In this document: positions 1-8,781 of the stretch, in pieces
How positions within the stretch are numbered: position 1 is the stretch's first letter
Layout: the number at the start of each line of letters is the position of its first letter
NCBI RefSeq assembly: GCF_029543245.1
Contig: NZ_JARQWV010000013.1
Coordinates: 62,001 to 126,000 of the forward strand
Reading direction: 5' to 3'
Length of the DNA stretch: 64,000 nt
DNA from: Caulobacter endophyticus
Lineage (GTDB): Bacteria > Pseudomonadota > Alphaproteobacteria > Caulobacterales > Caulobacteraceae
Translations under genes and position numbers: made by a program
The notes under the pieces: generated by a model
Seen by the model: only the letters and a program-made list of their open reading frames with translations
The model's database searches: none
Told to the model about the DNA's origin: nothing

Positions 1-440
1 CCCTTCATGTAGCCGCCGGCGTCGTAGCTCCATGTCACCGTGGTCTGGCCGTCCTTCTCGGCCAGGGCCCAGATCATGTGGCCGGTGGCGCCCGACAGCT
101 GGAGCGGACCCAGGCCGCCGAACAGGGTCAGCTGCTTGCCGGGCTGGGCGTTGACCGTGGTCATGTGCAGCACCGAGCCGCCGTTCGGCATCTTCTCGCA
201 GAAACAGGCCCCCGAGGCCGCGCCCAGCGACAGGTTGGCGGCCGAGCCCGACCAGGTATGCTCGCTGTTCCACCACTTGGCGGGCTGCACCAGCGCGGTC
301 CAGACCTCGGCGGCGGGCTTGGCGACGACCACCGAGCGCTTGGTCGCAAAACCGTTCGGCTGGGCGTCCAGCACCTCGGCGTTGGCGGCGCCGGCGGCCA
401 GTAGAGTGAGGACTGCGAGAACGGGGGCGGCGAGCTTCAT
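1..440 (-). CDS. SRPBCC-family exported protein (3' end outside window)
   Basis: Read on the minus strand from ATG at 440-438, it opens with an N-terminal signal peptide (MKLAAPVLAVLTLLAAGAANA), then runs in frame to the left edge. The mature part has the look of an SRPBCC/AHSA1-type fold: an alternating start about KRSVVVAKPAAEVWTAL, then a WW and hydrophobic strands ending in a W-S-Y-D segment. This family binds hydrophobic ligands in a deep cavity; the ligand here is unknown. The C-terminus lies beyond base 1. It is followed upstream by a dispersed repeat. The family assignment is from memory of the motif pattern and is moderately sure; the presence of a gene is well supported by the signal peptide and uninterrupted frame. 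Confidence 0.7.
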   Translation of the reverse strand, partial: MKLAAPVLAVLTLLAAGAANAEVLDAQPNGFATKRSVVVAKPAAEVWTALVQPAKWWNSEHTWSGSAANLSLGAASGACFCEKMPNGGSVLHMTTVNAQPGKQLTLFGGLGPLQLSGATGHMIWALAEKDGQTTVTWSYDAGGYMK

Positions 441-511
441 GGCGCGTCTCCGGAAACGATGTTCCGCGATGAAGCGCCAGCTTGGCTTTCTAGGCAAGAG
501 CACTCCCTGGC

Positions 512-655
512 TCGTCATCCCGGCCGAAGCGTAGCGTAGAGCCGGGACCCAGGAGCCGTCGCAGTGCGCCGACGGCCGCATGGGTGGATGGCTTTGCCGC
601 GGCGCCCAGTCGCCTGGGTCCCGGATAAGCGCTGCGCGCTTTCCGGGATGACGAA
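512..655. repeat. Dispersed palindromic repeat, family 1, copy 1
   Basis: The ends are inverted copies of each other: it begins CGTCATCCCGGCC and ends CCGGGATGACG, with inner inverted arms GCCGGGACCCAG / CCTGGGTCCCGG. Related copies lie at 16751-16863, 31071-31245 and 36424-36563, all between genes. The length of the middle differs between copies, so the conserved parts are the two arms. Confidence 0.85.
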
Positions 656-672
656 CTAAGGGGGCGCGAAGT

Positions 673-1524
673 TTAAGCCTTCTCGAACACCAGCGGGCCG
701 CCCCAGAAGCTCTGGACGAGGCCGTTCTGCGGGCCGGGCTGGCCGGTGGTCAGGAACACGCGGCCGCCGCCGGTTCCCGGGTCGTACTCGGGATGGCGCT
801 CGAGGTAGCGCTCCAGGGAGTCGGCGGTCGAGGCCGGCTGGTGGATCACCGGCGTGCCGGCCGGCAGGGCGGCGCGGAAGATGTCGGCGATGATCTCGTA
901 GTGGGTGCAGCCCAGCACGGCGCGGTCGGGATAGCGGCCGATCCGGGTCTTCAGCGCCTGGACATAGCCCTCGACGGCCTTGGCCAGTTCGACGACGCCG
1001 GCGTCGGCCTCGATCATCGGCACCAGGTCCGGGCAGGGCTGAGAGAACACCGCCAGGTCCTGCTTGCGCTTGTCGATCTCGATTTCGTAGACGCGGGAAT
1101 TGGTCGTCCCTTGCGTGGAGAACACCCCCAGCACGTCCAGCTGCTCGACCTTGTCGCCGCGGCGCTCGGCCTCGTGCTCCCAGGGCAGGCCGGTGGCCGC
1201 CTCGATGGTCGGCACGATGATGCCCAGGATGTTGACCGGGCGGCCCAGCGTCTTGCGATAGCCCGGCAGCCAGGTCTGCTGCAGGCGGCGAAGGGCGATG
1301 GCGCTGGCGGTGTTGCAGGCCAGGACCACCAGGCTGGCGCCGGCCTCGAACAATCGCTCGCAGCCGGCCCGCGTCAGGTCGACGATCTCCTCGCCGGGAC
1401 GGCCGCCATAGGGGGCGTTGGCCTGGTCGGCCAGATAGACGAAGTCCGCCTGGGGCAGACGCTGCACGAGGGCGCGGTGGACGCTCAGCCCCCCCACGCC
1501 GGAGTCGAAGACGCCGATGGTCAT
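673..1524 (-). CDS. murI: Glutamate racemase
   Basis: Cytoplasmic enzyme that interconverts L- and D-glutamate, giving D-Glu for peptidoglycan. The 283-residue protein starts with the family signature GVFDSGVGGLSV and has both catalytic-cysteine motifs, VLACNTASA near residue 75 and LGCTHYE near residue 205. Length matches the family. ATG at 1524; the gene is divergent from the M3 peptidase at 1658 with 133 bp between them, which must hold both promoters. It contains an insertion-like stretch around residues 120-150 (EHEAERRGDKVEQ) relative to shorter racemases, which I take as lineage variation. Confidence 0.95.
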   Translation of the reverse strand: MTIGVFDSGVGGLSVHRALVQRLPQADFVYLADQANAPYGGRPGEEIVDLTRAGCERLFEAGASLVVLACNTASAIALRRLQQTWLPGYRKTLGRPVNILGIIVPTIEAATGLPWEHEAERRGDKVEQLDVLGVFSTQGTTNSRVYEIEIDKRKQDLAVFSQPCPDLVPMIEADAGVVELAKAVEGYVQALKTRIGRYPDRAVLGCTHYEIIADIFRAALPAGTPVIHQPASTADSLERYLERHPEYDPGTGGGRVFLTTGQPGPQNGLVQSFWGGPLVFEKA

Positions 1525-1657
1525 GAGGCGAGCATTAGACCCGGTCGGCGCCGGCGTCCATGCGCCGGGGCGGCTTCGCGAAAAGGTTACGGTCCTGTCA
1601 TGTGACGAGGCCGCGACCTTGGCCTAGGGTCCGGCCACACTCAACGGAGAGCCTTCC

Positions 1658-3784
1658 GTGCAACGTCGCACCTTCCTTCTCACGACCGCCGCGGCCGCCG
1701 CCGCGAGCGCCGCCGCGCCCGGCCTTTCCTTCGCCGCGGAGACCAATCCCTTGCTCGCTACGTGGACCGGTCCGTACGGCGGGGTTCCCGCCTTCGACAA
1801 GATGAAGATCGCCGACCTGAAGCCGGCCGTCGAAGCCGCCATGGCCAAGAACCAGGCCGAGATCGACGCGATCACCGCCAACAAGGCCGCGCCGACCTTC
1901 GCCAACACCATCGCCGCCCTTGAAGACAGCGGCCGCACGCTGAACGACGTGGTCTGCTACTACGGCATCTGGGGCTCGAACCTGAGCTCGCCGGAGTTCC
2001 AGGCCATCGAGCCTGAACTTGACGCCAAGTTCGCCGAGTTCGGCGACAAGATCACCCAGAACGCCGCGCTCTTCGCCCGCATCGAGGCCGTCTACAACAG
2101 CCCCGAGAAGGCCAAGCTGACGCCCGAGCAGCAGCGCGTCACCTGGATTTACTACACCAACTTCGTGCGCGCCGGCGCCAAGCTGGACCCCAAGGCCAAG
2201 GCCCGGGTCGCGGCCATCAACACCGAGCTGGCCGGCTACTTCACCAAGTTCAGCCAGAACCTGCTGGCCGACGAAGAAACCTATATCGAGCTGACCGACG
2301 CCGACCTGGTCGGCCTGCCGGACTCGATCAAGGGCGCGGCCGCCTCCAGCGCCGAGCAGCGCAAGCTTCCGGGCAAGCACATCATCGTCAACACCCGCTC
2401 GAGCGTGGACCCCTACCTCACCAACTCGCCGGTGCGCGCCACCCGCGAGAAGGTCTGGAAGGCCTTCGTCAACCGCGGCGACAACGGCGGCGCGACCGAC
2501 AACAACGCCCTGATCGCCAAGATCCTCAAGCTGCGCGTCGAGCGCGCCAAGCTGCTGGGCTACCAGACCCACGCCCACTGGCGCCTCGAGAACGCCATGG
2601 CCAAGACGCCCGACAAGGCCATGGCCCTGATGGAAGCCGTCTGGACCCCGGCCATCGAGCAGGTGGCCAAGGACGTGGCCGAGATGCAGGCCATCGTCGA
2701 TGCGGAGAACGGCGGCTTCAAGATCGAGCCGTGGGACTACCGCTTCTACGCCGAGAAGGTCCGCAAGGCGAAGTACGACCTCGATATGAACGAGGTGAAG
2801 CCGTACATGCAGCTGGAGAAGCTGCGCGAGGGCATGTTCTGGGCCGCCGGCCAGGTCTACGGCTTCGAGTTCAAGAAGGTCGAAGGCGTTCCGGTCTATC
2901 ACCCGACCATGACCGTCTACGAGGTGCTGCGCGACGGCAAGCACGTGGGCCTGTGGTACTTCGACCCCTATGCCCGCCAGGGCAAGCGCTCGGGCGCCTG
3001 GATGAACGCCTACCGCAACCAGGAGCGCTTCAAGAAGCCGATCGCCACGATCGTCTCCAACAACTCCAACTTCATCCAGGGCAAGCCCGGCGAGCCGGTG
3101 CTGATCTCGTGGGATGACGCCAACACCCTGTTCCACGAGTTCGGCCACGCCATCCACGGCCTGAACGCCGACACCACCTATCCGACCGTCTCGGGCACCA
3201 ACGTCGCCCGCGACTATGTCGAGTTCCCCAGCCAGCTGAACGAGCACTGGCTGTCGACGCCGGAGGTGCTGAACAAGTTCTGCGTCCACTACCAGACCGG
3301 CAAGCCGATCCCGCAGGCCCTGGTGGACAAGATCAAGAAGGCCTCGACCTTCAACCAGGGCTTCGACACCACCGAGTACCTGGCCAGCGCCCTGATCGAC
3401 ATGAAGCTGCACCTGGCCGGCGACGTGGACATCGATCCGGACGCCTTCGAGCGTGACGAACTGGCCAAGCTGAAGATGCCCAAGGAGATCGTCATGCGGC
3501 ACCGCACGCCGCAGTTCGGTCACGTGTTCTCGGGCGACGGCTACTCGGCCGGCTACTACAGCTACCTGTGGGCCGACACCCTGACCGCCGACGTCGCCGA
3601 GGCCTTCCAGGAGGCGCCGGGCGGTTTCTACGACAAGCCCACCGGCCAGCGCCTGATCAAGACCATCATGTCGCGCGGCAACTCGGTCGACCCGGCCGAG
3701 CAGTTCCGCGCCTTCCGCGGCCGCGACGTGAAGATCGGGGCCCTGATGCGCGACCGCGGCTTCCCGGTGCCCCCGGGCGCCTGA
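1658..3784 (+). CDS. M3-family oligopeptidase / peptidyl-dipeptidase, Tat-type export signal
   Basis: Zinc metallopeptidase of the thimet-oligopeptidase (M3) family, cleaving short peptides. The HEFGH zinc motif lies at residues 493-497, and the third ligand is probably E522 in the segment YVEFPSQ. The 708-residue length suits Dcp-like enzymes. The N-terminus has a twin-arginine pattern (QRRTFLLTTAAAAA) and an Ala-rich core ending before AETNPLL, so the enzyme is likely exported folded to the periplasm. The start codon is GTG at 1658 with a GGAGA ribosome site 7 nt upstream. A strong terminator follows at 3815. Whether it acts as an endo-oligopeptidase or a dipeptidyl carboxypeptidase cannot be told from the sequence. 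Confidence 0.9.
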   Translation: MQRRTFLLTTAAAAAASAAAPGLSFAAETNPLLATWTGPYGGVPAFDKMKIADLKPAVEAAMAKNQAEIDAITANKAAPTFANTIAALEDSGRTLNDVVCYYGIWGSNLSSPEFQAIEPELDAKFAEFGDKITQNAALFARIEAVYNSPEKAKLTPEQQRVTWIYYTNFVRAGAKLDPKAKARVAAINTELAGYFTKFSQNLLADEETYIELTDADLVGLPDSIKGAAASSAEQRKLPGKHIIVNTRSSVDPYLTNSPVRATREKVWKAFVNRGDNGGATDNNALIAKILKLRVERAKLLGYQTHAHWRLENAMAKTPDKAMALMEAVWTPAIEQVAKDVAEMQAIVDAENGGFKIEPWDYRFYAEKVRKAKYDLDMNEVKPYMQLEKLREGMFWAAGQVYGFEFKKVEGVPVYHPTMTVYEVLRDGKHVGLWYFDPYARQGKRSGAWMNAYRNQERFKKPIATIVSNNSNFIQGKPGEPVLISWDDANTLFHEFGHAIHGLNADTTYPTVSGTNVARDYVEFPSQLNEHWLSTPEVLNKFCVHYQTGKPIPQALVDKIKKASTFNQGFDTTEYLASALIDMKLHLAGDVDIDPDAFERDELAKLKMPKEIVMRHRTPQFGHVFSGDGYSAGYYSYLWADTLTADVAEAFQEAPGGFYDKPTGQRLIKTIMSRGNSVDPAEQFRAFRGRDVKIGALMRDRGFPVPPGA

Positions 3785-3814
3785 TCGCATCTCTGATCTT
3801 AACTGAAACGACAG

Positions 3815-3852
3815 CGCCCCGCCCGGTGAAAGCCAGGCGGGGCGTTTTTGTT
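3815..3852 (+). terminator. Intrinsic terminator of the M3 peptidase gene
   Basis: A 9-bp GC stem, CGCCCCGCC at 3815-3823 with GGCGGGGCG at 3836-3844, is followed directly by TTTTTGTT. It starts 30 nt after the stop codon. Confidence 0.9.
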
Positions 3853-3855
3853 AGA

Positions 3856-3991
3856 TCCTCCCCCTCTGGGGGAGGTGGCGCGAAGCGCCGGAGAGGGGCC
3901 GTTTTCAGCTGCCGCAATCGTCGGCCGATCTCGCAGCCCCTCCCCTCTCCGTCGGCTTCGCCGACACCTCTCCCACAGGGAGAGGATCTTC
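3856..3991. repeat. Dispersed palindromic repeat, family 2, copy 1
   Basis: Outer arms resemble TCCTCCCCCT...GGGGGAGG and the mirror form GGGAGAGGATC at the right end, with inner arms CCGGAGAGGGG / CCCCTCTCCGTCGG. Other copies lie at 18838, 22151, 58317 and 60434. All are between genes and mostly between convergent ones or right after a stop codon. Confidence 0.8.
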
Positions 3992-5788
3992 TTAAGCCGC
4001 CCGCTTCACCGCGCCGGAAGCCGCCCCGATCTTGAACCGGCTGACCAGCCGCGCCAGCTCGGCGGCTTCGTTCGACAGCGAGTGGCTGGCGGCGGTCGAT
4101 TGCTCGACCATGGCGGCGTTCTGCTGGGTGGCCTGATCCATCTGGTTCACCGCGACATTGACCTGGGCCAGGCCCGTGGCCTGTTCCTGGGCGCCGGCGG
4201 CGATCTCGGCGACGGTGCGGTTGATGTCCTGCACGCCGGCGGTGATGCGGCTGAGGGCCTCGCCGGTCTGGCCGACCAGGGCCACGCCTTCGTCAACCTG
4301 CTGGCCCGAAGCCCCGATCAGGCTTTTGATCTCCTTGGCGGCCTCGGCCGAGCGCTGGGCCAGGGCCCGCACTTCCGACGCCACGACGGCGAAGCCCTTG
4401 CCCGCGTCGCCGGCGCGGGCGGCTTCGACGCCGGCGTTGAGGGCCAGGAGGTTGGTCTGGAAGGCGATCTCGTCGATCACCCCGATGATGTTGCCGATCT
4501 CGCGCGAGGAAGCCTCGATCTGCGTCATCGCCGCGACGGCGCGCTCGACCACCTGGCCGCCGGCCTCGGCGTCCTTGCGGGCGGCGTCGACCGACTTGCG
4601 GGCATGGCCGGCGCCCTCTGCGGCGCGGCGGACGGTGGCGGTGATCTCGTCGAGGGCGGCGGCGGTCTCTTCCAGGCTGGCGGCCTGCTGCTCGGTGCGG
4701 CGCGACAGGTCATCGGCCGCGTGGCTGATCTCGCCCGAGCCGGCGCGGATGCCGCCGACCGCGCCGCTGATCGTCGTCATGGTCTCCTGCAACTGGCCCA
4801 TGGCGGCGTTGAAGTCGCTCTGCAGCTTGCGATAGGCGGGCGGGAAGGCCTGGTCGAGACGAGCCGTCAGGTCGCCGGCCGCCAGATGCTCCAGGGCCTG
4901 GCCGACCTGGGCGACGACGGCGGCCTGCTCGCGGGCGCCGGCGGCGCGCTCGGCCTCGTTGGCGCCGCGCTCGGCCTCGGCCTGGCGGCGATGCTCGGCG
5001 GCTTCGCCCTCGACGCGCAGTTTCTCGATGGCGGCGTCCTTGAAGGTCGAAACGGCCTGCGCCATCGCCCCGATCTCGTCGCGACGGCCGAGAGCCGGCA
5101 CGGCCACGGCGTTGTCGCCGCCGGCCAGGCGGCGCATGGCGGTGGTCATGGCGTCGACCGGCGTGGCGATGCTGCGCGCCAGCAGCCAGCCCATCAGCAC
5201 GGCGATGGCCACGGCGGCCGCGCCGCCGAGCGCCAGGGCCAGGGTCGCGGCGGTGAAGGCCTTGTCCTGGGCCTGGATGCGGGCGGCCAATTCGGCGCTT
5301 TCGGCCTCGTCGATGGTCTTCAGCGCCTTGCGCACATTGGTCAGGCGTCCGCTCTTGCCGATGTCGAGGCGAGCCGCGTCCAGCCGGGCCGGATCCTGGG
5401 CGGCGGCGATCTGGGCGCGGGTCTCGGCGCGGAACACGCCCACGGCCTGGTCCAGCCGGGTCAGGCGCGCCTTCTGCTCCTGCTGTTCGGCGCCGGCGCT
5501 GAGGGTCTGGTGGGCCTCGTCGTACTTGGCCTGGAAGTCTTCGTACTTCTGGATGAAGGAGGGATCGAGACTGGCGACGAAGCCGCGTGCGGCGTTCTGC
5601 TGCTCGACGAGTTCGGCCGCGGCCTTCTCGACCGTGGCGCGGTAGGCGTAGCTCTCGGCGTTCAGGGCGGTGACGCGCTGGATCGACGACAGGCCGTTCC
5701 AGGCCAGAAGGCCGGCGCCGGCCACGGCCGCCACCAGGACGGCGAAGGCGACCACCAGCTTGTGCGCCACCTTGAGGTTGCTGAGCAT
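3992..5788 (-). CDS. Methyl-accepting chemotaxis protein
   Basis: Membrane chemoreceptor that signals to CheA/CheW. Two membrane segments (about residues 12-30 and 172-198) enclose a periplasmic helical sensor domain of about 140 residues, 4-helix-bundle type. They are followed by a HAMP domain, a second HAMP-like segment near 290-340, and the signalling hairpin with the near-invariant tip [20 protein letters not shown]. There is no C-terminal CheR-tethering pentapeptide; the protein ends in VKRAA. The ligand cannot be inferred. No che genes are adjacent. Its ribosome site lies inside a short hairpin just upstream (see 5796-5818). 598 residues. Confidence 0.93.
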   Translation of the reverse strand: MLSNLKVAHKLVVAFAVLVAAVAGAGLLAWNGLSSIQRVTALNAESYAYRATVEKAAAELVEQQNAARGFVASLDPSFIQKYEDFQAKYDEAHQTLSAGAEQQEQKARLTRLDQAVGVFRAETRAQIAAAQDPARLDAARLDIGKSGRLTNVRKALKTIDEAESAELAARIQAQDKAFTAATLALALGGAAAVAIAVLMGWLLARSIATPVDAMTTAMRRLAGGDNAVAVPALGRRDEIGAMAQAVSTFKDAAIEKLRVEGEAAEHRRQAEAERGANEAERAAGAREQAAVVAQVGQALEHLAAGDLTARLDQAFPPAYRKLQSDFNAAMGQLQETMTTISGAVGGIRAGSGEISHAADDLSRRTEQQAASLEETAAALDEITATVRRAAEGAGHARKSVDAARKDAEAGGQVVERAVAAMTQIEASSREIGNIIGVIDEIAFQTNLLALNAGVEAARAGDAGKGFAVVASEVRALAQRSAEAAKEIKSLIGASGQQVDEGVALVGQTGEALSRITAGVQDINRTVAEIAAGAQEQATGLAQVNVAVNQMDQATQQNAAMVEQSTAASHSLSNEAAELARLVSRFKIGAASGAVKRAA

Positions 5789-5795
5789 CTAAGAA

Positions 5796-5818
5796 CTTCC
5801 CAGGATAGAATTGGGAAG
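5796..5818 (-). promoter_or_regulatory. Hairpin covering the ribosome-binding site of the chemoreceptor gene
   Basis: CTTCCCA at 5796-5802 and TGGGAAG at 5812-5818 form a perfect 7-bp inverted repeat with a 9-nt loop. On the minus strand the downstream arm gives GGGAAG, the only Shine-Dalgarno-like sequence, 7 nt before ATG at 5788. A direct repeat, GATAGAATT, occurs at 5804-5812 and again at 5829-5837. A role in translation control or as a protein site is inference. Confidence 0.45.
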
Positions 5819-6168
5819 ATTTTCGCTCGATAGAATTAATGGATTTTATTCATGAACACGGGCGTCGCTTTTCAGGCGTCTTTTCCCGTTGTTCGATGAG
5901 GGCAATTCATTGCGGGGGAAGGCGTGTGCGCAGCGCTGCGTCATCTCGCCGCAGCTATGGATTGAAATGGTCAGGATTGTCGAAATTGATCTGTATACTG
6001 ATTACTTGCGGATGCATTTGGGGTTGAAATCTCCATTATGGGGAAATTTCGATCTATACGCGCCAGGCGGGAATCGTGGGATAAGGGATGGCGCACGGTC
6101 GCAACCGGGGGCGGGCCGGCGCGTATAGCAAGCATGGCCGAGCTTTCGGCCGAGCCAGGACGCCCCCG
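5819..6168. other. AT-richer intergenic region, no convincing gene
   Basis: This stretch is clearly poorer in GC than its neighbours, especially 5819-6060, and its short open frames show no codon pattern or recognisable family. It holds the upstream region of the chemoreceptor gene. A TATACT hexamer occurs at about 5993, but I see no well-placed -35 partner. I cannot assign a function. Confidence 0.5.
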
Positions 6169-6279
6169 ATGGAAGCTCCCCGTCCCCTGCCCTTGATCGG
6201 CCCCATGCTGTGGCTGGCGGCGGCCGCCTTCACGGCCGGCTTCGGCGGATATCTGCTGGTGGGTCTGGGAACGCGCTAG
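6169..6279 (+). CDS. Possible 36-residue single-pass membrane peptide
   Basis: An ATG at 6169 opens a frame reading MEAPRPLPLIGPMLWLAAAA and onward, with a single hydrophobic helix (about residues 12-32) and a short LGTR tail. Such small membrane peptides are common but are hard to prove by eye. The nearest ribosome-site candidate (CCAGGAC, about 6155-6161) is weak. It converges with dut, whose stop is at 6336. A chance reading frame in GC-rich DNA is the alternative. Confidence 0.35.
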   Translation: MEAPRPLPLIGPMLWLAAAAFTAGFGGYLLVGLGTR

Positions 6280-6335
6280 AAGGCGGCCTCCGCCTCTCCC
6301 GCATAGGCGGCGAGAAAGGCGGAAAGCCGAAGGCC

Positions 6336-6797
6336 TCAGCGGCCGCCGGTCGAGCCGAAACCGCCGGCGCCGCGGTCGGTGTCGTCCAGGGCGGCCACCA
6401 GGCTCCAGGCGGCCTGCACCACCGGGGCGATCACCAGCTGGGCGATGCGGTCGCCGCGACGGATGACGAAATCCTCTTCACCGAGGTTGGCCAGGATCAC
6501 CTTCACCTCGCCGCGATAGTCGCTGTCGATGGTGCCCGGCGAGTTCAGGCAGGTGATCCCCGCCTTGGCCGCCAGGCCCGAGCGCGGCCGCACCTGGGCC
6601 TCGAAGCCCTGCGGCACGGCGAACGCGAGACCCGTGGGCACCATGAACCGGGCGCCCGGCTTCAGGGTCAGGGGCGCGTCTTCCTCGACAGCGGCGCGCA
6701 GGTCCATGCCGGCGGCGCCGACCGTCTCGTAGGCGGGCAGCGGCAGGCCGTGGGCGTGGGCGAGCTGGACGACAGGAATGTGGGGCGTGGTGGTCAT
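6336..6797 (-). CDS. dut: Deoxyuridine 5'-triphosphate nucleotidohydrolase
   Basis: dUTPase hydrolyses dUTP to dUMP and pyrophosphate, keeping uracil out of DNA and feeding dTMP synthesis. All five trimeric-dUTPase motifs are visible in order: [37 protein letters not shown] and the C-terminal GGFGSTGG arm. 153 residues, full length. Its ATG begins on the base after the stop codon of coaBC (TAA at 6800-6798, ATG at 6797-6795), so the two genes form one transcription unit with zero spacing and probably coupled translation. Confidence 0.97.
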   Translation of the reverse strand: MTTTPHIPVVQLAHAHGLPLPAYETVGAAGMDLRAAVEEDAPLTLKPGARFMVPTGLAFAVPQGFEAQVRPRSGLAAKAGITCLNSPGTIDSDYRGEVKVILANLGEEDFVIRRGDRIAQLVIAPVVQAAWSLVAALDDTDRGAGGFGSTGGR

Positions 6798-8006
6798 TTA
6801 GGTCAGAGCTTCCGCGATGCGTTGGGCGATGGCCTGGGCGACGGCGTCCTTGGACGCGCGCTCCCAGCGTTCGGTGTGGTCCTTGGCGATCAGCAGGACC
6901 GCGTTCTCGGTTCCGCCCATGACGCCCGGCTCGGTGACGTCGTTGGCGATGATCCAGTCGCAGCCCTTGCGCGCCAGCTTGGCGCGGGCATGGGCCTCGA
7001 CATCGTCGGTCTCGGCCGCGAAGCCGACCACCAGCTTGGGCCGGTCGGGGCCGGTGGCGGCCAGGGTGGCCAGGATGTCGGGGTTTTCGACGAAGGTCAG
7101 GGCCGGCGGGCCGCCCTTGTCCTTCTTCAGCTTCGAGCCGAACACCTCGTCGACGCGCCAGTCGGCGACGGCGGCGACGAACACGCCGACCTCGGCCGGC
7201 AGGGCGGCCTCGCAGGCGGCCAGCATCTGGCGGGCGCTCTCGACGTCGACGCGGGTCACGCCCGGCGGGGTGGGCAGAGCCACGGGGCCGCTGACCAGGG
7301 TGACGCGCGCGCCCAGGCGGGCGAGGGCTTCGGCGATGGCGTAGCCCTGGCGGCCGCTTGAGCGGTTGGTGATGCCGCGCACGGGGTCGATGGCCTCGAA
7401 GGTGGGGCCGGCCGTGACCAGGGCGTGCTTGCCGGCCAGCGGCCGGGCGGCGGGGCCGCGCAGCATGGCGACGATGGCTTCGAAGATCTCCGGCGGCTCG
7501 GCCAGTCGCCCAGGACCGAACTCGCCGCAGGCCATGGCGCCTTCGTCGGGGCCGACGAACGACACGCCGTCGGCCTTCAGGGTCGCCACGTTGCGCTGCA
7601 CGGCCGGGTGCAGCCACATCCGCACGTTCATGGCCGGGGCCATCAGCACCGGCTTGTCGGTGGCCAGCAGGGTGGTCGAGGCCAGGTCGCCGGCCAGGCC
7701 ATTGGCGGCCTTGGCGATCAGGTCGGCGGTGGCGGGGGCGACCACCACCAGGTCGGCCGAGCGCGACAGCTGGATGTGGCCCATCTCGGCCTCGTCGGTC
7801 AGCGAGAACAGGTCGTCATAGACCTTGTCCTCGCTCAGCGCCGCCAGCGACAGCGGGGTGACGAATTCGGCCCCGGCCTTGGTCAGGATCGGCCGCACGC
7901 CGATCCCGGCCTTGCGCAGCAGGCGGGTCAGTTCGAGGGCCTTGTAGGCCGCCACGCCGCCGCCGACGATCAGGAGCACGCGCTTGCCGCCCGGGATGTC
8001 GCTCAC
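6798..8006 (-). CDS. coaBC: Bifunctional phosphopantothenoylcysteine decarboxylase / phosphopantothenate-cysteine ligase
   Basis: Two steps of coenzyme A synthesis: CTP-dependent coupling of cysteine to phosphopantothenate, then FMN-dependent decarboxylation. The N-terminal half has the flavoprotein start [19 protein letters not shown] and the active-site region PAMNVRMW. The C-terminal half has the ligase motif [20 protein letters not shown] and the FAAETDD segment. I chose the GTG at 8006 (product [12 protein letters not shown]...), with GAGAGG 8-9 nt upstream, over the in-frame ATG at 8081, because the extra 25 residues do not look like the family. 402 residues. It is translationally coupled to dut. 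Confidence 0.93.
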   Translation of the reverse strand: MSDIPGGKRVLLIVGGGVAAYKALELTRLLRKAGIGVRPILTKAGAEFVTPLSLAALSEDKVYDDLFSLTDEAEMGHIQLSRSADLVVVAPATADLIAKAANGLAGDLASTTLLATDKPVLMAPAMNVRMWLHPAVQRNVATLKADGVSFVGPDEGAMACGEFGPGRLAEPPEIFEAIVAMLRGPAARPLAGKHALVTAGPTFEAIDPVRGITNRSSGRQGYAIAEALARLGARVTLVSGPVALPTPPGVTRVDVESARQMLAACEAALPAEVGVFVAAVADWRVDEVFGSKLKKDKGGPPALTFVENPDILATLAATGPDRPKLVVGFAAETDDVEAHARAKLARKGCDWIIANDVTEPGVMGGTENAVLLIAKDHTERWERASKDAVAQAIAQRIAEALT

Positions 8007-8172
8007 CTTGAAGGCCTCTCGTCCGCCGGTTCCCCTCCGCGCATAGAGCGCCTCGCGGCCACAGGCAATCGTGGCGCGCATCGGAGAGCGGAAAGCTTAA
8101 CGGTGGGACTCGACTCGCGTTCTTTTTTCGTTCACTAATCGTTAAGGTAGTAAATAACGAGGTGTGGCGATC

Positions 8173-8751
8173 ATGACGGGAGCGTGGCGTTTCGGATTTC
8201 TGGCCCTGCCGGCCTTGCTGCTGGCGGCCTGCGACGGCGGGGCCTCGGCGGTGAAGGCGCCCAAGGGCGGCCAGGTCGCGTCGAGCGAGGGAACCAGCAG
8301 CAGCGGCGGCGGCGCGCCGATCCCGGGCGAGGTCGCCGACGCGTCGGCGAGCGCCCGGCAGGCGGCCGATCCGCGCGATGCGCCGGTGCGGCTGATCGCC
8401 GGCCGGCCGATGTGGGCGGCCAACCGCACCCGCAGCGCCGAGGAGAACGCCCAGCGCGGCTTCGAGCGGTTCGGCGAGGCCTTCGGGGCCCGCGACGTCG
8501 ACGACTATGTGCGCAAGACCCACGCCTTCGTGGCCAAGCCGCCGGCCGGGGTCCAGACCCTGAAGCGGACGAACGGCGACACCCTGATCTACGACCCGGC
8601 CGGCAACGTCTTCGCCGTGGTCACCCGGGCGGGGGCGCCGCGCACCATGTTCAAGCCCGACGACGGGGCCGACTACTGGCGTCGCCAGAAAGAGGGCCAA
8701 AACCGGCGCACGGCCGCCTCGGACCGGCGTGCGCAAGGCGTCGCCGGCTGA
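8173..8751 (+). CDS. Lipoprotein with a polymorphic-toxin-like C-terminal domain
   Basis: From ATG 8173 (GAGGT 9 nt upstream) the 192-residue product has a lipoprotein signal with lipobox LLAAC, acylated at C20. A low-complexity Gly/Ser/Ala linker follows to about residue 85. The C-terminal 90 residues contain GFERFGEAFGARDVDDY, H117, GDTLIYDPAGNVFAVV and GAPRTMFKPDDGADYW. This order resembles, from memory, the C-terminal nuclease domains of CdiA and hemagglutinin-type toxins (Barnase/EndoU/ColicinE5-D/RelE-like class). Possible catalytic residues are K/H near 115-117, R157 and T158. A GTG at 8164 is in frame but sits on the ribosome site. Only 30 nt separate it from the next gene. The alternative is a house lipoprotein that merely shares the fold. 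Confidence 0.7.
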   Translation: MTGAWRFGFLALPALLLAACDGGASAVKAPKGGQVASSEGTSSSGGGAPIPGEVADASASARQAADPRDAPVRLIAGRPMWAANRTRSAEENAQRGFERFGEAFGARDVDDYVRKTHAFVAKPPAGVQTLKRTNGDTLIYDPAGNVFAVVTRAGAPRTMFKPDDGADYWRRQKEGQNRRTAASDRRAQGVAG

Positions 8752-8781
8752 CGGCGACCGGGCGAGATGGGGGGGGAAGGC

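Noticed and set aside
512..655. CRISPR-like repeat array
   Set aside because: The copies are 15 kb apart, differ in length and are palindromic; no regular spacers.
1598..3790. A 730-residue open frame on the minus strand across the M3 peptidase
   Set aside because: Antisense shadow of a gene with the zinc motif HEFGH; composition is repetitive V/G/L/H/D.
5839..6128. Short open frames in the AT-rich region upstream of the chemoreceptor gene
   Set aside because: No ribosome site, poor codon pattern and no recognisable peptide; more probably regulatory sequence.
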